A stretch of DNA of 64,000 nt from Phorcus lineatus (taxonomy: Eukaryota > Mollusca > Gastropoda > Trochida > Trochidae). The notes below the pieces were generated by a model that saw only the letters and a list, made by a program, of their open reading frames with translations, did no database searches and was not told the origin of the DNA. Position numbers and translations under genes: made by a program. The stretch lies in the NCBI GenBank assembly GCA_921293015.1, contig OV121081.1, forward strand, positions 48,881,877 to 48,945,876. The letters run 5' to 3'. Every line of letters begins with the position of its first letter. Within the stretch, counting starts at the first letter, position 1. Positions 1 through 13,140 of this stretch are shown in pieces.

Positions 1-608
1 AAATGTCAAAGCTTTAATTGTAACAGGAAATTGAGGTTAAAAGAAAAAAACCTTGTTATTTGATAAGAGCGTGGGTAGGGACTTGAATATTTAACAGGTG
101 AGTGGAGGGGAATTGATATTGCAAGGCAATGACTTTTGACTTTTCACTGTTGCTTCTATGTGTGTAAAACTTTGTTTTGATTCCTTGGTAACATGAAAAC
201 AAACTTCTTTAGTAAATATGTCAGTTATGACACGGTTTGTTTACTGGCTTGTTTCAGTGACCTGTATTCAAATGTTCTTAGTTTTGAATACACCCTGTCT
301 GTTTTTGACGTCAGTTGTTGCCCTGAGAGAATAATGTTGTTTTAGGAACAGACCAGCAACATTTTTTAAATATTTTGAGCTTATGATATTGTACTAAGGT
401 TGTAATCATTGGGTGTCATTTTTGACATTTTCTAAAATGGGATTTTTTGCAAAGTTTGAACTCTCTTACTTCAGAAGTCAAGGGTCATAAGAGCCAAAGG
501 GTTCAAGAAGGCCAAGGGCCTCCTTTCACAAAGAAATTAAGTTTAATTATAACCCCCATCCATATTCTTTAACATTGCACTAAGGTTGCCTTAGTATCTT
601 ATCTCCTT
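1..608. other. No gene recognised
   Basis: AT-rich sequence with no supported exon, RNA gene or repeat boundary. It may be an intron or the intergenic DNA upstream of the visible ORP exons. Confidence 0.5.
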
Positions 609-782
609 CAGGGATTAGGAAAGACACCTCTGACAATGGGCCATTTCGGGGCTTTCAGTCTTTTTCAGATATTATGAATGGGCCACTCCCCATTGTAGCA
701 ATAGTAAATTTATAATTCTATAAGGCCATTTTTTCATCCAATGTGCAAAAAGGCCCATGTCCCCTGCCTTTCCCAATCCCTG
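609..782 (+). mobile_element. MITE copy 1, CAGGGATT family
   Basis: 174 bp with terminal inverted repeats CAGGGATTAGGAAAG / CTTTCCCAATCCCTG, flanked by the direct repeat TCCTT at 604-608 and 783-787. The copy at 5749-5908 is the same family in opposite orientation. No coding capacity. The CAGGG ends look hAT-like, but the duplication seen is 5 bp (6 in the other copy), not 8. Confidence 0.8.
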
Positions 783-1654
783 TCCTTTAGGCTTTGTGAA
801 AGGAGGTCACAGTCTCAAGGAATTTCACTCTGAATACATGTATATGCTTATATTTATATTGACATACTGTATTTGACGTGTTAAGTGTCCTCTCCCTCTA
901 AGTGACCCAAACCGTATTTCTTAATTACTAAATAAATTAATAAGTGCCCCTTCTCATAACTTTCCCTGTGTAATAAAGCCAGTCAATTATAGTTGAATCA
1001 TGAGTCTTGCTCCTTATTCCTTTAGTCAGGGAGCTGTATTTCAAGTGAAGCTTGCACATAAGCAACTGTCTTTTTATTCTCTGTCTTTACCAAGCAAACT
1101 TGTCAAAACTGAGAAATATTTGTTTGTACATATCTTGAACAGCTTGAACAGAGAAATACATGTTAACAGGTAGATATCTTAAGAAAAAGATATTATATAT
1201 TTATGTATATATATATCATTACGACACTATTAGGTTGTAAGAAATTATTGATAAGAAAGATAAATTTTTCTTTTGGTGTTGGCAAGGACAGAAATACTGC
1301 AGGCTGTAATGCCTTCAAAGTAACACAGAGTATTTTTAATGATTTTTCTTGTGGCTTAAGTAAAGCGAAAGTAACGAAAATAAGGCTTAAGTTAATTTCA
1401 AATCGCCTCCCAAAATTTGCATCTTTATCTCAACAATGCCAAAATTATGATATTTTCTTGTTTTCAATGACAATTGGAATTCAATCCTATAAATATTGAA
1501 AAGTTGAAATTCTGTGTCTAATTTACATGTATAGAAGTTGAATGACCTACTTAATCTATGTTTGTCTCTGTGTTGCTGTAAATAAGTTTCCAAAATTACA
1601 CTTGAGTAATTCCAGCGCACATCACTGTCCAGTTGTCGATCACAAATAACAACT
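783..1654. other. No gene recognised
   Basis: AT-rich sequence between two mobile elements; short open frames have no recognisable content and overlap on both strands. Confidence 0.5.
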
Positions 1655-1658
1655 TTAA

Positions 1659-2767
1659 TATGGAAGGGGATGTGTGCCAAAAATGAAATCATGTAAACTC
1701 GTGATTCGCAAGTTGTAATAAGGCTTCTCGTTCTCAACCATGCAATTCTCGAAAAGACAAGTCCAAGTATGCAAACCTAACATTTCAATCCTGTAAAACT
1801 CAAGTTGCTGTTCTCAACTTTACAAAGTTCAAATGTAATTCTAGAAATGTCAAAGTCGAAACTAATTTTTTTATTTCAAATAAGAGGGATATACACATTT
1901 AGCAATGCTACAAGTTACGTTTTACAAATGGTAATTAAAAAATGAAGAGGTTTAAAATCAGCCTTACGAAACAGAGTTTTGCATTTCGAGTTTTACATAG
2001 TTGCACGGTTATGATTGCAATGTACCGAAATACATCTGTACACGATTTCACATTGACCATATTTGGAAGTTTAACGAAGACTGCCGATGATTTCCGAGGA
2101 TGATCTGTATTTGACAACAACGAGACCTCCCTGATCCAAGCTCCATGCAACGCTGTGCAAGCTTTCCGGATAGCTTTGAGTCCATCGTAATGCGCGGAGT
2201 TTGGGCCTGTTACCTTCACCTTTTATCAAAATTCTTGGTCAATATAGATCTAGATATATTTTTCTACTGTTTTTGAATGGGTTATACACGAGGTTTATCT
2301 CATGAAAGAATATTATGAACTTTAATTCTTGGTTAGACTTTACTGGACACTTAATTACTGCATCGAAATCATTCACTATAAAAAATCTCATTTTATATAT
2401 TAAGGTAGGGTTTCAAAAACTCACCAAATTACGAGACTGGTTTTAGAATAATGAAACAACGACATATAAATTTTTTAAATTCTTAAATTTTTATTTACCA
2501 CTTGTAAAACGTAACTTGTAGCATTGCTAAATGTGTATATCCCTCTTATTTGAAATAAAAACATTAGTTTCGACTTTGATATTTCTAGAATTACATTTGA
2601 ACTTTGTAAAGTTGAGAACAGCAAGTTGAGTTTTACAGGATTGAAAAGTTAGGTTTGCATACCTGGACTTATCTTTTCGAGAACTGCATGGTTGAGAACG
2701 ACATGTTACAACTTGCGAATTACGAGTTTACATGATTTCATTTTTGGCACACATCCCCTTCCATACT
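1659..2767. mobile_element. Foldback-type element with ~285-bp inverted arms
   Basis: Arms 1659-1943 and 2485-2767 are inverted copies that align almost base for base by eye, beginning ATGGAAGGGGATGTG and including CAACCATGCA and CTGTAAAACTCAA. TTAA lies at 1655-1658 and 2768-2771, consistent with a TTAA target duplication. The ~540-bp centre has a 94-codon minus-strand open frame (1935-2219) of unknown meaning. High arm identity suggests recent insertion. No transposase is visible, so it would be non-autonomous. Confidence 0.8.
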
Positions 2768-2771
2768 TTAA

Positions 2772-3689
2772 CCCTTTTATTGACCATATGCTGAACTGAT
2801 AAACAACAGGAGTCTGATTTTCTGAAACAACCACTTCTTCTCAATAAAATAACACCATGTATGAAGTTTGACATATTTTACTCCAAAAACACACTCTGTG
2901 CCCCTTTAACTTCTTTTAAGGGAATCTTGCTTCAGACTTTCTACTAGAATGACATAGTGATGCTTTAACATGATGCTTTTATGTCTGTTTTGTTTTGATT
3001 CACTCATGTTATAACTTAAAAAGCATATTTATAAAGTAGAGGGATATTGTGCTTTAATACATCAGTCAACATCAGCTATTTCATGAGATCTGATAGAACC
3101 AAGTTTTCATCAAAGTTCAACCCATGATATCCAGTGCTGTTTATAATAGTACTTTGAACATCTTTTAGTGAATCTATAATTATCATTCTAAAGGAAAGTT
3201 AATTGACTGAAGCCTTGATGTATTTGATGTATTTGAGGACATTTCTAATTTGGCATTTATCCATGAAAAGACAATGAGCTGGATTTCACATTTATCTTAC
3301 TTGATTGGAAGTGTAGCCATGGTTACCAGAAAACTAATTTGTCTTGCTGAGGTAACTATCAGACTTTCAAACATGTTCACATTAATTTGTCTGTAAATCT
3401 TGATTCCTTTGTCATGTAGTAAATTCTTCCATCATTTTTTTCCAATAGATATTTAATACTACATAGACAAACCCAATAATGGCCATATAATGTATATTTA
3501 ACAAATTGCTGCAGAACAACCGTGTCCGTAGGTTTGCCCCCTTTACTTCTAATGTATGTTTACTCATTAAAGATAAAATCCCTATGATATTTATAATTGT
3601 TGAGGAGTTGGGGACGAAGTATTCAGGTCTGTACATCTGTCCCATTCTTGCTGGCACAAAATTTATGAACCACTGCTCCGAGGATTTCC
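2772..3689. other. No gene recognised
   Basis: AT-rich sequence without supported exons. Overlapping small open frames near 3412-3745 run across a decayed tandem-monomer element and are not taken as genes. Confidence 0.5.
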
Positions 3690-3780
3690 AAACTTGGTAC
3701 TGGTCTTCATATGGGAAATACACAGACATCAGTCAATTTTGGTGACTTTGACTTTATTTTCAAGGTCATTATGAGGCTGA
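3690..3780 (+). repeat. Diverged monomer of the CAAGGTCA tandem element
   Basis: Resembles the monomer of the nested element at 13876-14958: a cagacatcagtc block, GTGACTTTGACTTTATTT and TTCAAGGTCATTATGAG in the same order. With the 3'-end fragment at 4267-4312 it looks like an old element of the same family, later split by the SINE at 3843-4159. Confidence 0.6.
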
Positions 3781-3842
3781 TTAGTTATTTAAATGTTGTT
3801 AGCATAGTATCTTAGTATTGGATAAGTATCCAGTACCTTTTC

Positions 3843-4159
3843 GGTTGCGGGAGCCCAGTGGATGCCGTGATTACCGTGTTTGACTTCGGATCAAGGGTTC
3901 TATGGTTCAAATCCCACCAGGGGCTCTGCAACTTTGTCTGCAGTAGAGAACTGTTCTATGTGCTTTAAGGTTTGGCTGCAATGCTACACTGAATTTCAGC
4001 GCATGGTTTGCTAGTTGCACCCGATGCTTGCAGGTTTCACCACAATGCATATAGCCACCATGGTGTTGCAGGCTTTCTTCCTGCAATAATACCAGCAGCC
4101 GTGATATAAGTGAAATACTCTTGAAAGCTTGAAACTCCAACTCACCTCACCTCATCTCG
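3843..4159 (+). mobile_element. tRNA-derived SINE, full length
   Basis: Flanked by the perfect 11-bp duplication AGTACCTTTTC at 3832-3842 and 4160-4170. The head has a B-box-like GGTTCAAATCC and an A-box-like GAGCCCAGTGG. The body has CTTTGTCTGCAGTAGAGAA. The tail reads GCCGTGATATAAGTGAAA, a CTCTTGAAAG block and a CACCTCACCTC end. Related copies lie at 20862, 52385 and 53163. Confidence 0.85.
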
Positions 4160-4266
4160 AGTACCTTTTCATAAGGATAGTAGCAATTGAATCTAACATG
4201 AATAGTTAACTACTTTTTAGAAACTCTGCATATTTGTGTCCATGACTTATTTAGCTCATTTCTTAA

Positions 4267-4312
4267 TTCCGGCGGGGGATAAGGCCACGTTTGTGACAGT
4301 TACTAGTTTTAG
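4267..4312 (+). repeat. 3'-end fragment of a CGGCGGGGGA-type element
   Basis: CCGGCGGGGGATAAGGCC followed by GTTACTAGTTTTAG parallels the 3' end of the nested element near 14922-14958 (CGGCGGGGGACATTGCC). It lies in the order expected if 3690-3780 is the same element's monomer. Confidence 0.5.
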
Positions 4313-5742
4313 TTATGTTCTTTCTTCACATCTATTTCTCAAGTTTGGAGGCCAAACACTTCATCCTTTGGGACCAAGATTTCCTGGGATAGCCTAACCT
4401 GATGTTCCTTTCTTTGTCAGGAAGCATTCTTTGATGTTGGACATCAGAGTGATCTGGCATTAATTGGTCTATGGCTTAATATACAAACAGTTTGAAATCA
4501 GAAAACAAATAAGAAGTAGGGAGAAGTCTGGTGGAAAATGTTCACGTTTTCATGCAGATTACGGGTTAATGTGTGATAAGAGATAGCATAATTCAAACCA
4601 CTATTTTTGCTTTTTCGAAGTACTGTGTTTTTTAAGAGATGGTCACTTGATTTGTCCTAGTCTGTAATAGATTTCACATCCTTTGGGACCATTTTCTTCC
4701 AATAATCAGTGAAAAATGATAAGATGTTATAGAGTTACTATCCCTTAACTAATGTGGGTTTATTCATTCAAAACGTGTTTGGTCAAACTAAAATAGAGAC
4801 AACAAGGGCAATGAATTATTATTTGATATGTTTGTCTTCAATCTAAGAGTAAATAAATAATGAAAACCCTGATGACCTATGGAGTCAGTTCCACTTTCTG
4901 TCTTTTATTTTTAATTACACAAAATATCATAACTTTCACACAACATAGAAAGCATGGTCTAAAATAGTATTACAATGTTTAAGTCCATATAAGATGACCG
5001 GCTAATGTGTATTTGGCTAAGCATTGATATTGAGCAGCTTGGTTGTGCATATGAGTGGTCTCTTGTGTGAGAGGATCAGATGATATGAGTGTAGCCGATT
5101 CTACGTTATTGACCAGCGCTAATGGTACCGAGTGCTCAACCTGAGCTATAATCAGCTTATACACCAGTAGCTATGTCACGTAGACAGATCAACACGTAAT
5201 CACCTCCTTCCGATTGGTCAATCTTGGGATAGTTTTCTTGAAATTTTGTTTTTACAATATTATGGTGCCTTTCTATGTGTTGCTGCTTTATTAGCTCTTT
5301 CTTGAGATGTTTGCCTTTAATTTTGTCTTTTGGATGTCTTTGTAAGTGTTCAGATGTATGAAATAATGGCAGTTTTTTTTGAGTAAGTCATATTATAAGT
5401 AATTAGGCTCTAACATTATCAATTGCTGAAAACATTTCTTTTATTATCATGATTCTTGCTTATCATGAATTTCAAATAATTAAATGTATATTTTGTTTGT
5501 CAACCTTGTTTTTATCTTTCTTTATGAATTCAAGGGTGATTTTTAGCTCAAATAAGATTAATTAGAATATAAATTGCTAATGGTAACAACATGCTTCATA
5601 ATCCCAAGGCCAACATTTTTAATTTGATCAGATAATGTTATTGACATATTCTTTGATCATCTTGTTTGTCATCAGATTAGTGTGACTTTAATTTCAAGGA
5701 TGCCACGTGATGGGACCAAACAACACAATGGATACTTTGATT
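4313..5742. other. No gene recognised
   Basis: About 1.4 kb of AT-rich sequence. I see no exon, repeat boundary or RNA gene. Confidence 0.5.
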
Positions 5743-5748
5743 TTATTG

Positions 5749-5908
5749 CAGGGATTGGGAAGGTAGGGGCCATGGGCTATTTTGCACACAGTGACAAAAT
5801 GGCCCATTAAAATTAGAAATTATACCAATGCTACAAAGGGGATTGGCTAAAAGATGACTAAAAGCCTTAAAAATTGTCCCATGTCAAAGGGGTCTTTCCG
5901 CATTCCTG
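5749..5908 (-). mobile_element. MITE copy 2, CAGGGATT family
   Basis: 160 bp, reverse orientation relative to 609-782. Ends CAGGGATTGGGAA and CGCATTCCTG; flanked by TTATTG at 5743-5748 and 5909-5914. Shared inner segments include GGCCCAT and GCTACAA blocks. The clear flanking duplication supports a genuine insertion. Confidence 0.8.
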
Positions 5909-6361
5909 TTATTGTTATCAAAGAAATATAAGTCTCATAGAAAAGTATAAAAACAAGATGTTTGAGTGACCACCTTTTAAGTTAGGTGTTGTTGCAGCTG
6001 TTTCAGAGATTAAATCTCAACAACAGTTGCCATGTCACGGTGTTATAGACTAATAATGAAAGAAGAGTGGAAACAGCTTGAGCTTTAGCTTCTCAATCTT
6101 TAAAGCCAGTTTGTCATATAATGTAGGGGATCAAATGCTGTCACGTTGCCAAAGTAGCACTTGAATGAAATAATTTCAATTGCTAGTATAGTTGTAAGTC
6201 AGTTTTTGAAAATTGGGAAAGGATAGACAGTGGCAATAAACAACATGAATTTTTGTATTCGAATGCCCACATTAAACCATAGCTAACCTTGAGATTAAGT
6301 GGGCTGTAAGTTTAATTAAATATTAATTATTCAGGTAGTCTATAGTTGTCATCCAATATTA

Positions 6362-8613
6362 TTAACCCTTACGTTGCTGAATATTATTTTGACCAGTTTT
6401 GCCCCCGTGGCTGAATTTTCCAGCACTCGCCTCGCTACCTGTATAGCGCAATTAGCCCCTGTGGCCGAATTTTCCAGCGCCGCCATATGCGACCGTTTTA
6501 ACAACATATGGCGTGTTTACATGGCGAAATACGGACGTTATCGTCGTTTTATACAAAGCTAGTCGTCGAATCCCGTGCTACAAATGGATGATACTTACCT
6601 GACACTTTGAATGAAATTTCTATCACCCCTAGAACGGTTTCTACAACCGAAGTAAACTTGTTTTCAATTCGGGCGCCATAACTCAATAAATTCTAAGAGC
6701 GCATGCGCGAAATGAAAACGAAACTAAAGACGAATAGTTCCTCTTGACATCGATATAAAAATTATTACAAAAAATTGTCTAGCACGAATTTTACAATTAT
6801 TCAAAAATTGTCTATATTTCAAACTCTATAAAGTCATATAATCACTGAGTGCACATAGTCAAATTATATACGGAAATGAAGCTAATTTATTGCTCTATAT
6901 TTTACATCCTAAACGAAAGATATAAATAACAAAAGCAGGGTAGTGATAAACCCCGATAACGTTCTGACCCCCACAGTATTATTACTAAGCTAGTAGCCCC
7001 AGGCAAAGAGCGCGTGCAGGCGGGGAATCCCCGCTGAAAAATACACTCACACTTAACAGAAATTGTCTTTATTTCCAATTTTATAATTCAAGTTATTCGC
7101 TTTGTATACATACAAATTATATATGGAATTGAAGGCAATTTATTCTTCTTTACGAAAAAATAAATCATAACAATCTTTTGCACTGTAATTCAGAGTTATT
7201 ACCAACGTAACGTGGTTATAGCTAGTGAATAAAGTCTTTGATAATTGCCTTACCGCGACATTTGTCGCATAATTTCCACACGTTTTATTTTTATGCAAAT
7301 ATGGGCACATTACACATGAAAATGAAGGTATTTATTTCTTCTTTACGTTGATATTAAAATGATAAATATGTACCGCTTGGTTCGGAATATATATAGGTTG
7401 CAAAGATTGTACCCACAGGTATTTGAGAACAGATTTTGATATTTGCGACATCACTTACCGCTCCTTTATTGTTTCATTGTAATTTGCAAATTTTATATAG
7501 AATTGAAGATGATCCCTTTTCTCTTTATTGTGATATAAAAATGTTGATAATTCGCTCTGCCTTTAAATGGATAGGAAGTGTAAAAAGCAGTTGAAAAAAT
7601 CGCTTCTCGGTTAACAAGATATGAATAGAGAAATTGCCTGTTTGCACGATGCTCGTCGGGTCTTTACTGATTTTCGTTTACATACAAATCTTATATGGAA
7701 ATAAAGATCATCCCTTTCTCTATATTTTGATATATGAAATTTCAAAATGTCCCGAGAAGTTTATGTGATATACAGTGCGAGAAAATGGTAAAAACACAAA
7801 GAATAAATAAAAGTTGCAATTTTGCGGCACTTGCTGTATCTTTATTTTTTATACTGCATATAACTTTTTTACATCAAATCGAAGACAATTATTTCTTCTT
7901 TATCACGAGGTAATCAATTTCTATCTTATAATATATATAATAAAAATTGTCAAAATAAGTTGAGCACATCATGTGAAAATTGGTGTGACAAAATGGTGTA
8001 AAACTAAAAATATGTAAAAATCACCTTGTTTGCGGCACATGCTGTATCTTCATTTCAGGTGGCATAGTTATGTATTTTATATTAAATGGAAGACAATTTT
8101 CTGCTCTTTCAAATGATCCAACCGGTATTGTAATACGCCCAAGGGTTCAGAGCATAGGGCGTGCGATAGAAGGTTGTAAGTTTGGTGTGAGTGCACGCTT
8201 GTAAGCAAACAATAGCACGCGCGGGTCGGTAAGCTCGTGCGAGAGGGGAGAAAGTGCCCACAGGCTATTAGCACGTGCAGTGGGGAGTGGGGGAAAATTG
8301 AGTGATTTTAACGCTTATTTTCGGTACGATAAATGTTATCAATGTTTGCAGAATTTTCGGAACATGTACGCGCATTATTTAGAACACCAACGAAACAAAA
8401 TTCTGTAGCTCAGCGACAGCCGGACGGAAAGTACAAGCATTGAACTGAGACTATTGCTGGGCAATAAATTTCCGTCCTTCGCTACTGAGACCCGCGGCGA
8501 TAATTAGTTAGCGTGAGAATAACAGAGTGTGCTACTCGCATCTCGCTAAGGGGACTTGCGGGCTAAGCTAATTTCATCCCGGAATATTCCGGGACCCGAA
8601 TCTTAAGGGTTAA
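6362..8613. mobile_element. 2.25-kb TTAA-flanked element, piggyBac-like ends, non-coding
   Basis: TTAA at 6362-6365 is followed by CCCTTACG; at the other end CTTAAGGG is followed by TTAA at 8610-8613. TTAA targets and CCCTT-type ends are typical of piggyBac elements; the matching inverted termini are short (about 7-8 bp). Inside, two copies of a GGC(T/C)GAATTTTCCAGC block lie near 6410 and 6470, and diverged ~190-bp units fill 6850-8110. Base composition is more CG-rich at the two ends than in flanking DNA. No transposase frame is visible. Confidence 0.55.
6850..8110. repeat. Array of about seven diverged ~190-bp units inside the TTAA element
   Basis: A block like ATATGGAATTGAAGGCAATT followed by TTTATTCTTCTTTACG recurs near 6860, 7110, 7312, 7487, 7683, 7865 and 8066, at spacings of roughly 180-250 bp. 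The last two units also share GCGGCAC(A/T)TGCTGTATCTT upstream. Confidence 0.6.
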
Positions 8614-11600
8614 GTTATAAATTGTTATTAGCTTAATAAGCAGTTTGCTTCAATTTGACGGATCAAAAGGTCAAGGATGTCCCTAGAATTATCACAGCTT
8701 GCTAATCAATTATTCATCAGTGGAATTTAAAGAAGTATGCTTCTTCCTTCAATTTCCAGGAAATATTGATTTTCTTATACTTAGTAAAAATAAGCTATAA
8801 ATAAAATTCTTTTTTAACATTTAAACAGAATCTGATATTTTTAGATGACAAGTGTTTCACCCAAAGGAAATAAACTTGTAAGCCAAAGGCTTAGTTTGTC
8901 AGCACATGCTAGCGTGCTGTGTTCTCATCATCAGCAGGGGCGTTGTCAATTTGAATATCCACTTCCGTCTGTATGCATCACTGAACACATGTTTCATCTT
9001 CATTCTATGTGTATGTTTTAAGTTGACACCCAAGTCAAATCAGTCGCAATCGGATCATGAGTTTCCAGGTGAAGAAAAGTATCTGAAAATATGTTTGTGA
9101 ACATCCAGATAATAGCATTTTAATCTTGTATATTAATTTCTAATGAAATAATATCCAAATTCTTATGCTGTAAAAAAGGTTTTTTGATATTCACAGATCC
9201 TATACTTATCAATTTGATCGACCAAATTTTGTTTTGATTTCTCTTAATGTCTTTTTATAGCCTCAAAAACATTGACCAGAAAATATCTATTATGATTCAA
9301 TGATTTAAGTTCCCTTGCAGTGTAAATAGGTTTCTATGGTTGTTAATAAACCAAATAGTAATGATTAAAGGCGAAACTATTCTCCTCCTATGATAGGTAT
9401 TGGTATAACGATTCATTGATATCATAGTATCGATTTTTACTTCATACGAGTGCATTGTTGCAAAACATATTTAAAACAATATATCAGGATATTCATATCG
9501 TGAGGATCCAAGATACATCCATGTATCACCACAAGGGAGAATAATATCCCTTTATATTTACAAAATTTGTTTCAAACAAATCACATTTTAAACTTACTAA
9601 GTTAAGTTTTAGTTCTGTTTAAGAAAGATTAACACTAATCAGACCAATAAAAAACATATATTATTTCTGATATGTTATCTGCAATTTAACAGTCTCTCTG
9701 TTTTTATGACTTCCATTCATGTAATGTTTTTGACAGGTTGTTACCAAAGAAAAAACATACTTGTATTTTGTGATGTAGCATCTTTTCTGCCTACTTAAAC
9801 TGTAGAGTATCGGGATACATATTGCATTGCAAGCATGGTAAAGTGATGATTATTGTCTCGCAGGTTCTTTAGTAATACTACCATGATGTATTGTCTTGCC
9901 TCATAAAACTGGAATCAGGATGTATTGTCTTGGCACTAAGACAGTGATGCACAGATCTAGTGGGAGCTCTTGCGAGTCCAAAGAACAGCTACTTATGTCC
10001 ACTCCATTAGTTTCTAAACCAGGTTGAGCAGCTTCCTGTATGAACTGCCTATACTTGTTAGCTGGACTCATAGCTGGAGAAACTGGAGAATTCCTCCTAG
10101 ACAGGGCAGTTCCTAGAATATATTCAACTGATTGAAAGTTCTAGCCCTAAAAGAGCTGAAATATCTGGGACTGGTTAAACTTACTGTTTTCACATGTTGA
10201 TGCATATGTTTTAGAATCGACTTAAAATGTACATTAGCCAGACTTCACATGTTAGGGCTTTTGACTTAAAAACTAAAATCATAAGTGGTTCTGGTAGGCG
10301 CACATTTTTTTATCATACTTCATATGTATGTTAAATCTCTTTGCCAAATTGGGCATCAAATTTGAGACCTGATCTAAATCTTTATTATGATAATGAGTAA
10401 TGCATTTGACATTCTAGTTATATTTTATAAGCTGTGAACACAAAACAAGAATGTTGATGAAGAAATGTTACTTCAATTTATTCTAGAAAATAGTTGATTA
10501 TATCTATTACACAATATAAAATATAACATCTATTCTAAAATCAAATTTGCCTCAGAAAAAATTTCAAATTAAGCCCACTTGTTAATTTCACATCTTTAAA
10601 GTTCTCATTTTCATTCATTTCACTGTAATACATTAAATTTTAGTGCAAATACCATAGGATTTTCAGTTGTTCTCATGATGCATGTATGCATGTTATTGAA
10701 GCACAAGCATCTAATTAGTTAATCAAAAGCTTAATTACCAAAATGGTCTTATTATGGAAAGCGATAAGACAAAGATTTGTGAAACATCATTCTCTTGATC
10801 ACGACCTTTTCGTCTGTTGCATTTAGAGTGTACCACAGGCCTATTACTCATTCATGAAAACACTGTCGATCAATTGCAATCATTGGATTGTTGGCCCAAA
10901 ATCTCAGGCTGTCGTATTCTGAGCCTCAAAATTGAATAGCTTGCCTTTGCTGTTATGAATACCATTGCTTCTTCTGTATAAAGAGTGTTTTCATGGCTAT
11001 ACTGTCTTGTCTGATACTAAAATGGAAATTATATATATAGACTTTGTTATGGTCTTTATTTGATGTAGCAATCTCATTGAAATATCTTTTAGGATGCCTT
11101 GGTAAAACAACTAAAAGCCTTTGCATATTTCTTTATAAAGTTATAACAGTATCATTCTGTGTATTTTCTTCGGAGACTAAAGCATTTGAGGCTTACAATA
11201 TCATTTGTTTATGGGTTCTGTTTTTACAGGTTTTGAGCGAAAAGATAGTGCTTGCATTGCTACTCTTACAAACGATAGTTTGAATTGTAGATTAAGAAAA
11301 GAAGTCAGGTGTCTGTACTACAGTATCAAGAAGTTGCTAGAGTTAGCTTATATTTGTTTTGATGAGGAGTTGTAACCAATAAGTGGCAGTCCATTGTCAC
11401 CTTTTTGACTTCCATTAAAAAACTTGATAACATGTATTTTTCAAATAAATAGCAATAATCATGTGCATATTTATGAAAGAATACCTGGAATTCTATCTGG
11501 TTCAAAATATGAGGAATATCTTTTTCATAGGAAATGCTCACACCCTCAATACAATGTCAAATTACAATATTAATGCTTTTGAAATACCGGAAACTCATGT

Positions 11601-12918
11601 CTCATCTATGAAAGTAAACAGTTTCAGTCAGTAGTGAAAATAACAAAGAAATTTATCAATTTTCTATAACTTCTCACTTGTAATAAGTAGACAATAATAT
11701 CATCACAAATTCCAGTTCATCTAGCTTAGCTTGTGTGTTAGAAAAGTAAGAAAGTATCACTCCTGTTTCTGTCACTCTAGATATTTTAGACTGTCTAGCT
11801 GTCCTTGCTGAAGAAACGAATGTGATTAACAGTGATTGAAAAAACCCTGATAACCTCTAGATATCTGAAAATGTCATGTTCAAATTACCAGATCAATTCA
11901 AGACAAGAAAGTTCATCCTCCTGTAATTCTACTCTTTTGCTAATTCCATGTTGTAAATGTGTTTGAACTAAATCTACACAAAGTTTCTGAAGGACTTCAG
12001 TCTTCTAACAAGTCACACAAAAATGAATGAGTAAATACAGCAAGCAAACACTGCACTCTCTTTGTAATTTCTCTTTCATTGCTCATTTTCTCAAGATTTA
12101 ATCCTAAAAGAAGGGTGGTTACATTGTATTTTAACTTGCAAATAAAAATTCTGCTTCTGTTAAACACAAGTACTTGACTACATTCTCAGTATGGGAGATT
12201 TAACCAGTCATAAGCAATACATTTATATTCATATTGATTTTGTAGTCCACATAAATGACATGAAAATGAACAATAAGATCTTTATTCTTACAAAGCAAGG
12301 TACTGCCACTATTGCAGCACTCTGTGCTTGTGCTCTGCTATATAAAAAAGAATATGTGTGTAATATTCCCTGAAAGGACATAAATAATCCTTTATGAGAG
12401 TCTTTCTCTTCACCTTAATACCCTCTCACCTTGCAGTTAAACTCTTTAGTGACCAACAGAGTTTATTTTAGTTCATGGCCTCAATCCAAAATGAAATTGT
12501 GTCAGTATGAAATGAAGAAATTATTTTATTTGTATGCTCAAAGGTATAATTAACAAGTTTTGTTATTTCACAAAGAATGTATTTATTGAAAATTTTTAAC
12601 TTTTTTTATTTTACAACACAGTTTCAATTCAAGCAAAATATCCAATTCAAACAAATTCTTTTTTTTATTTCTAATTTTCACATTTACAATGCATTTCCAA
12701 AAAGGGAAGGAGTGCATGCAAACATTATGCAAAATTGTTACAATGGAAACTTGCCTGTCTTTTATATATATGTCTAACAAATAATTTTCTCTTAGCCTCA
12801 GGCTGACTCTGGTCATGAAATCTTTTCAGTAATGAAATAGAAGAATCAATTATTAACAGGGCAAAGCACCAACTATTTTCACCAGAGTAGTTTTTTTCCA
12901 AATTGATGCACGTTTCTC
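8614..12918. other. No gene recognised
   Basis: 4.3 kb of AT-rich sequence with scattered short open frames of no recognisable content. The only structure I see is the possible MITE at 9377-9549. Confidence 0.5.
9377..9549. repeat. Possible small inverted-repeat element
   Basis: Left end ACTATTCTCCTCCTATGAT and the reverse complement of the right end (TATTATTCTCCCTTGTGG) agree imperfectly, and inner ATATCAT/GATACAT tracts are also loosely mirrored. No clear target duplication. Confidence 0.3.
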
Positions 12919-13140
12919 TCTCAGCTGGCTACAAGATCGACTATGGGAGACCGTGCGCTTGCCTTTGCAGCTCATGTGTTCTGGAACAATCTGCCCCTAT
13001 ACCGTAGAGAAAGCAACACAAGAGACTCTTTCAAATCAGCCCTTAAAACATTTTTGTTCAGACAATCTCTCCCATAAACTTCTCTTCTTTTCAAGCGCCG
13101 TTGAGCAATCACTGATTTGATAATTAGGCGCTTAAAAAAT

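Noticed and set aside
1935..2219. 94-codon minus-strand frame inside the foldback element
   Set aside because: No recognisable domain and no splice or start context; kept only as a note under the element.
4420..4500. Possible upstream ORP exon reading EAFFDVGHQS after a TTGTCAG acceptor
   Set aside because: Only FFD recalls the ORP2 N-terminus; the rest does not match and no donor follows before the stop.
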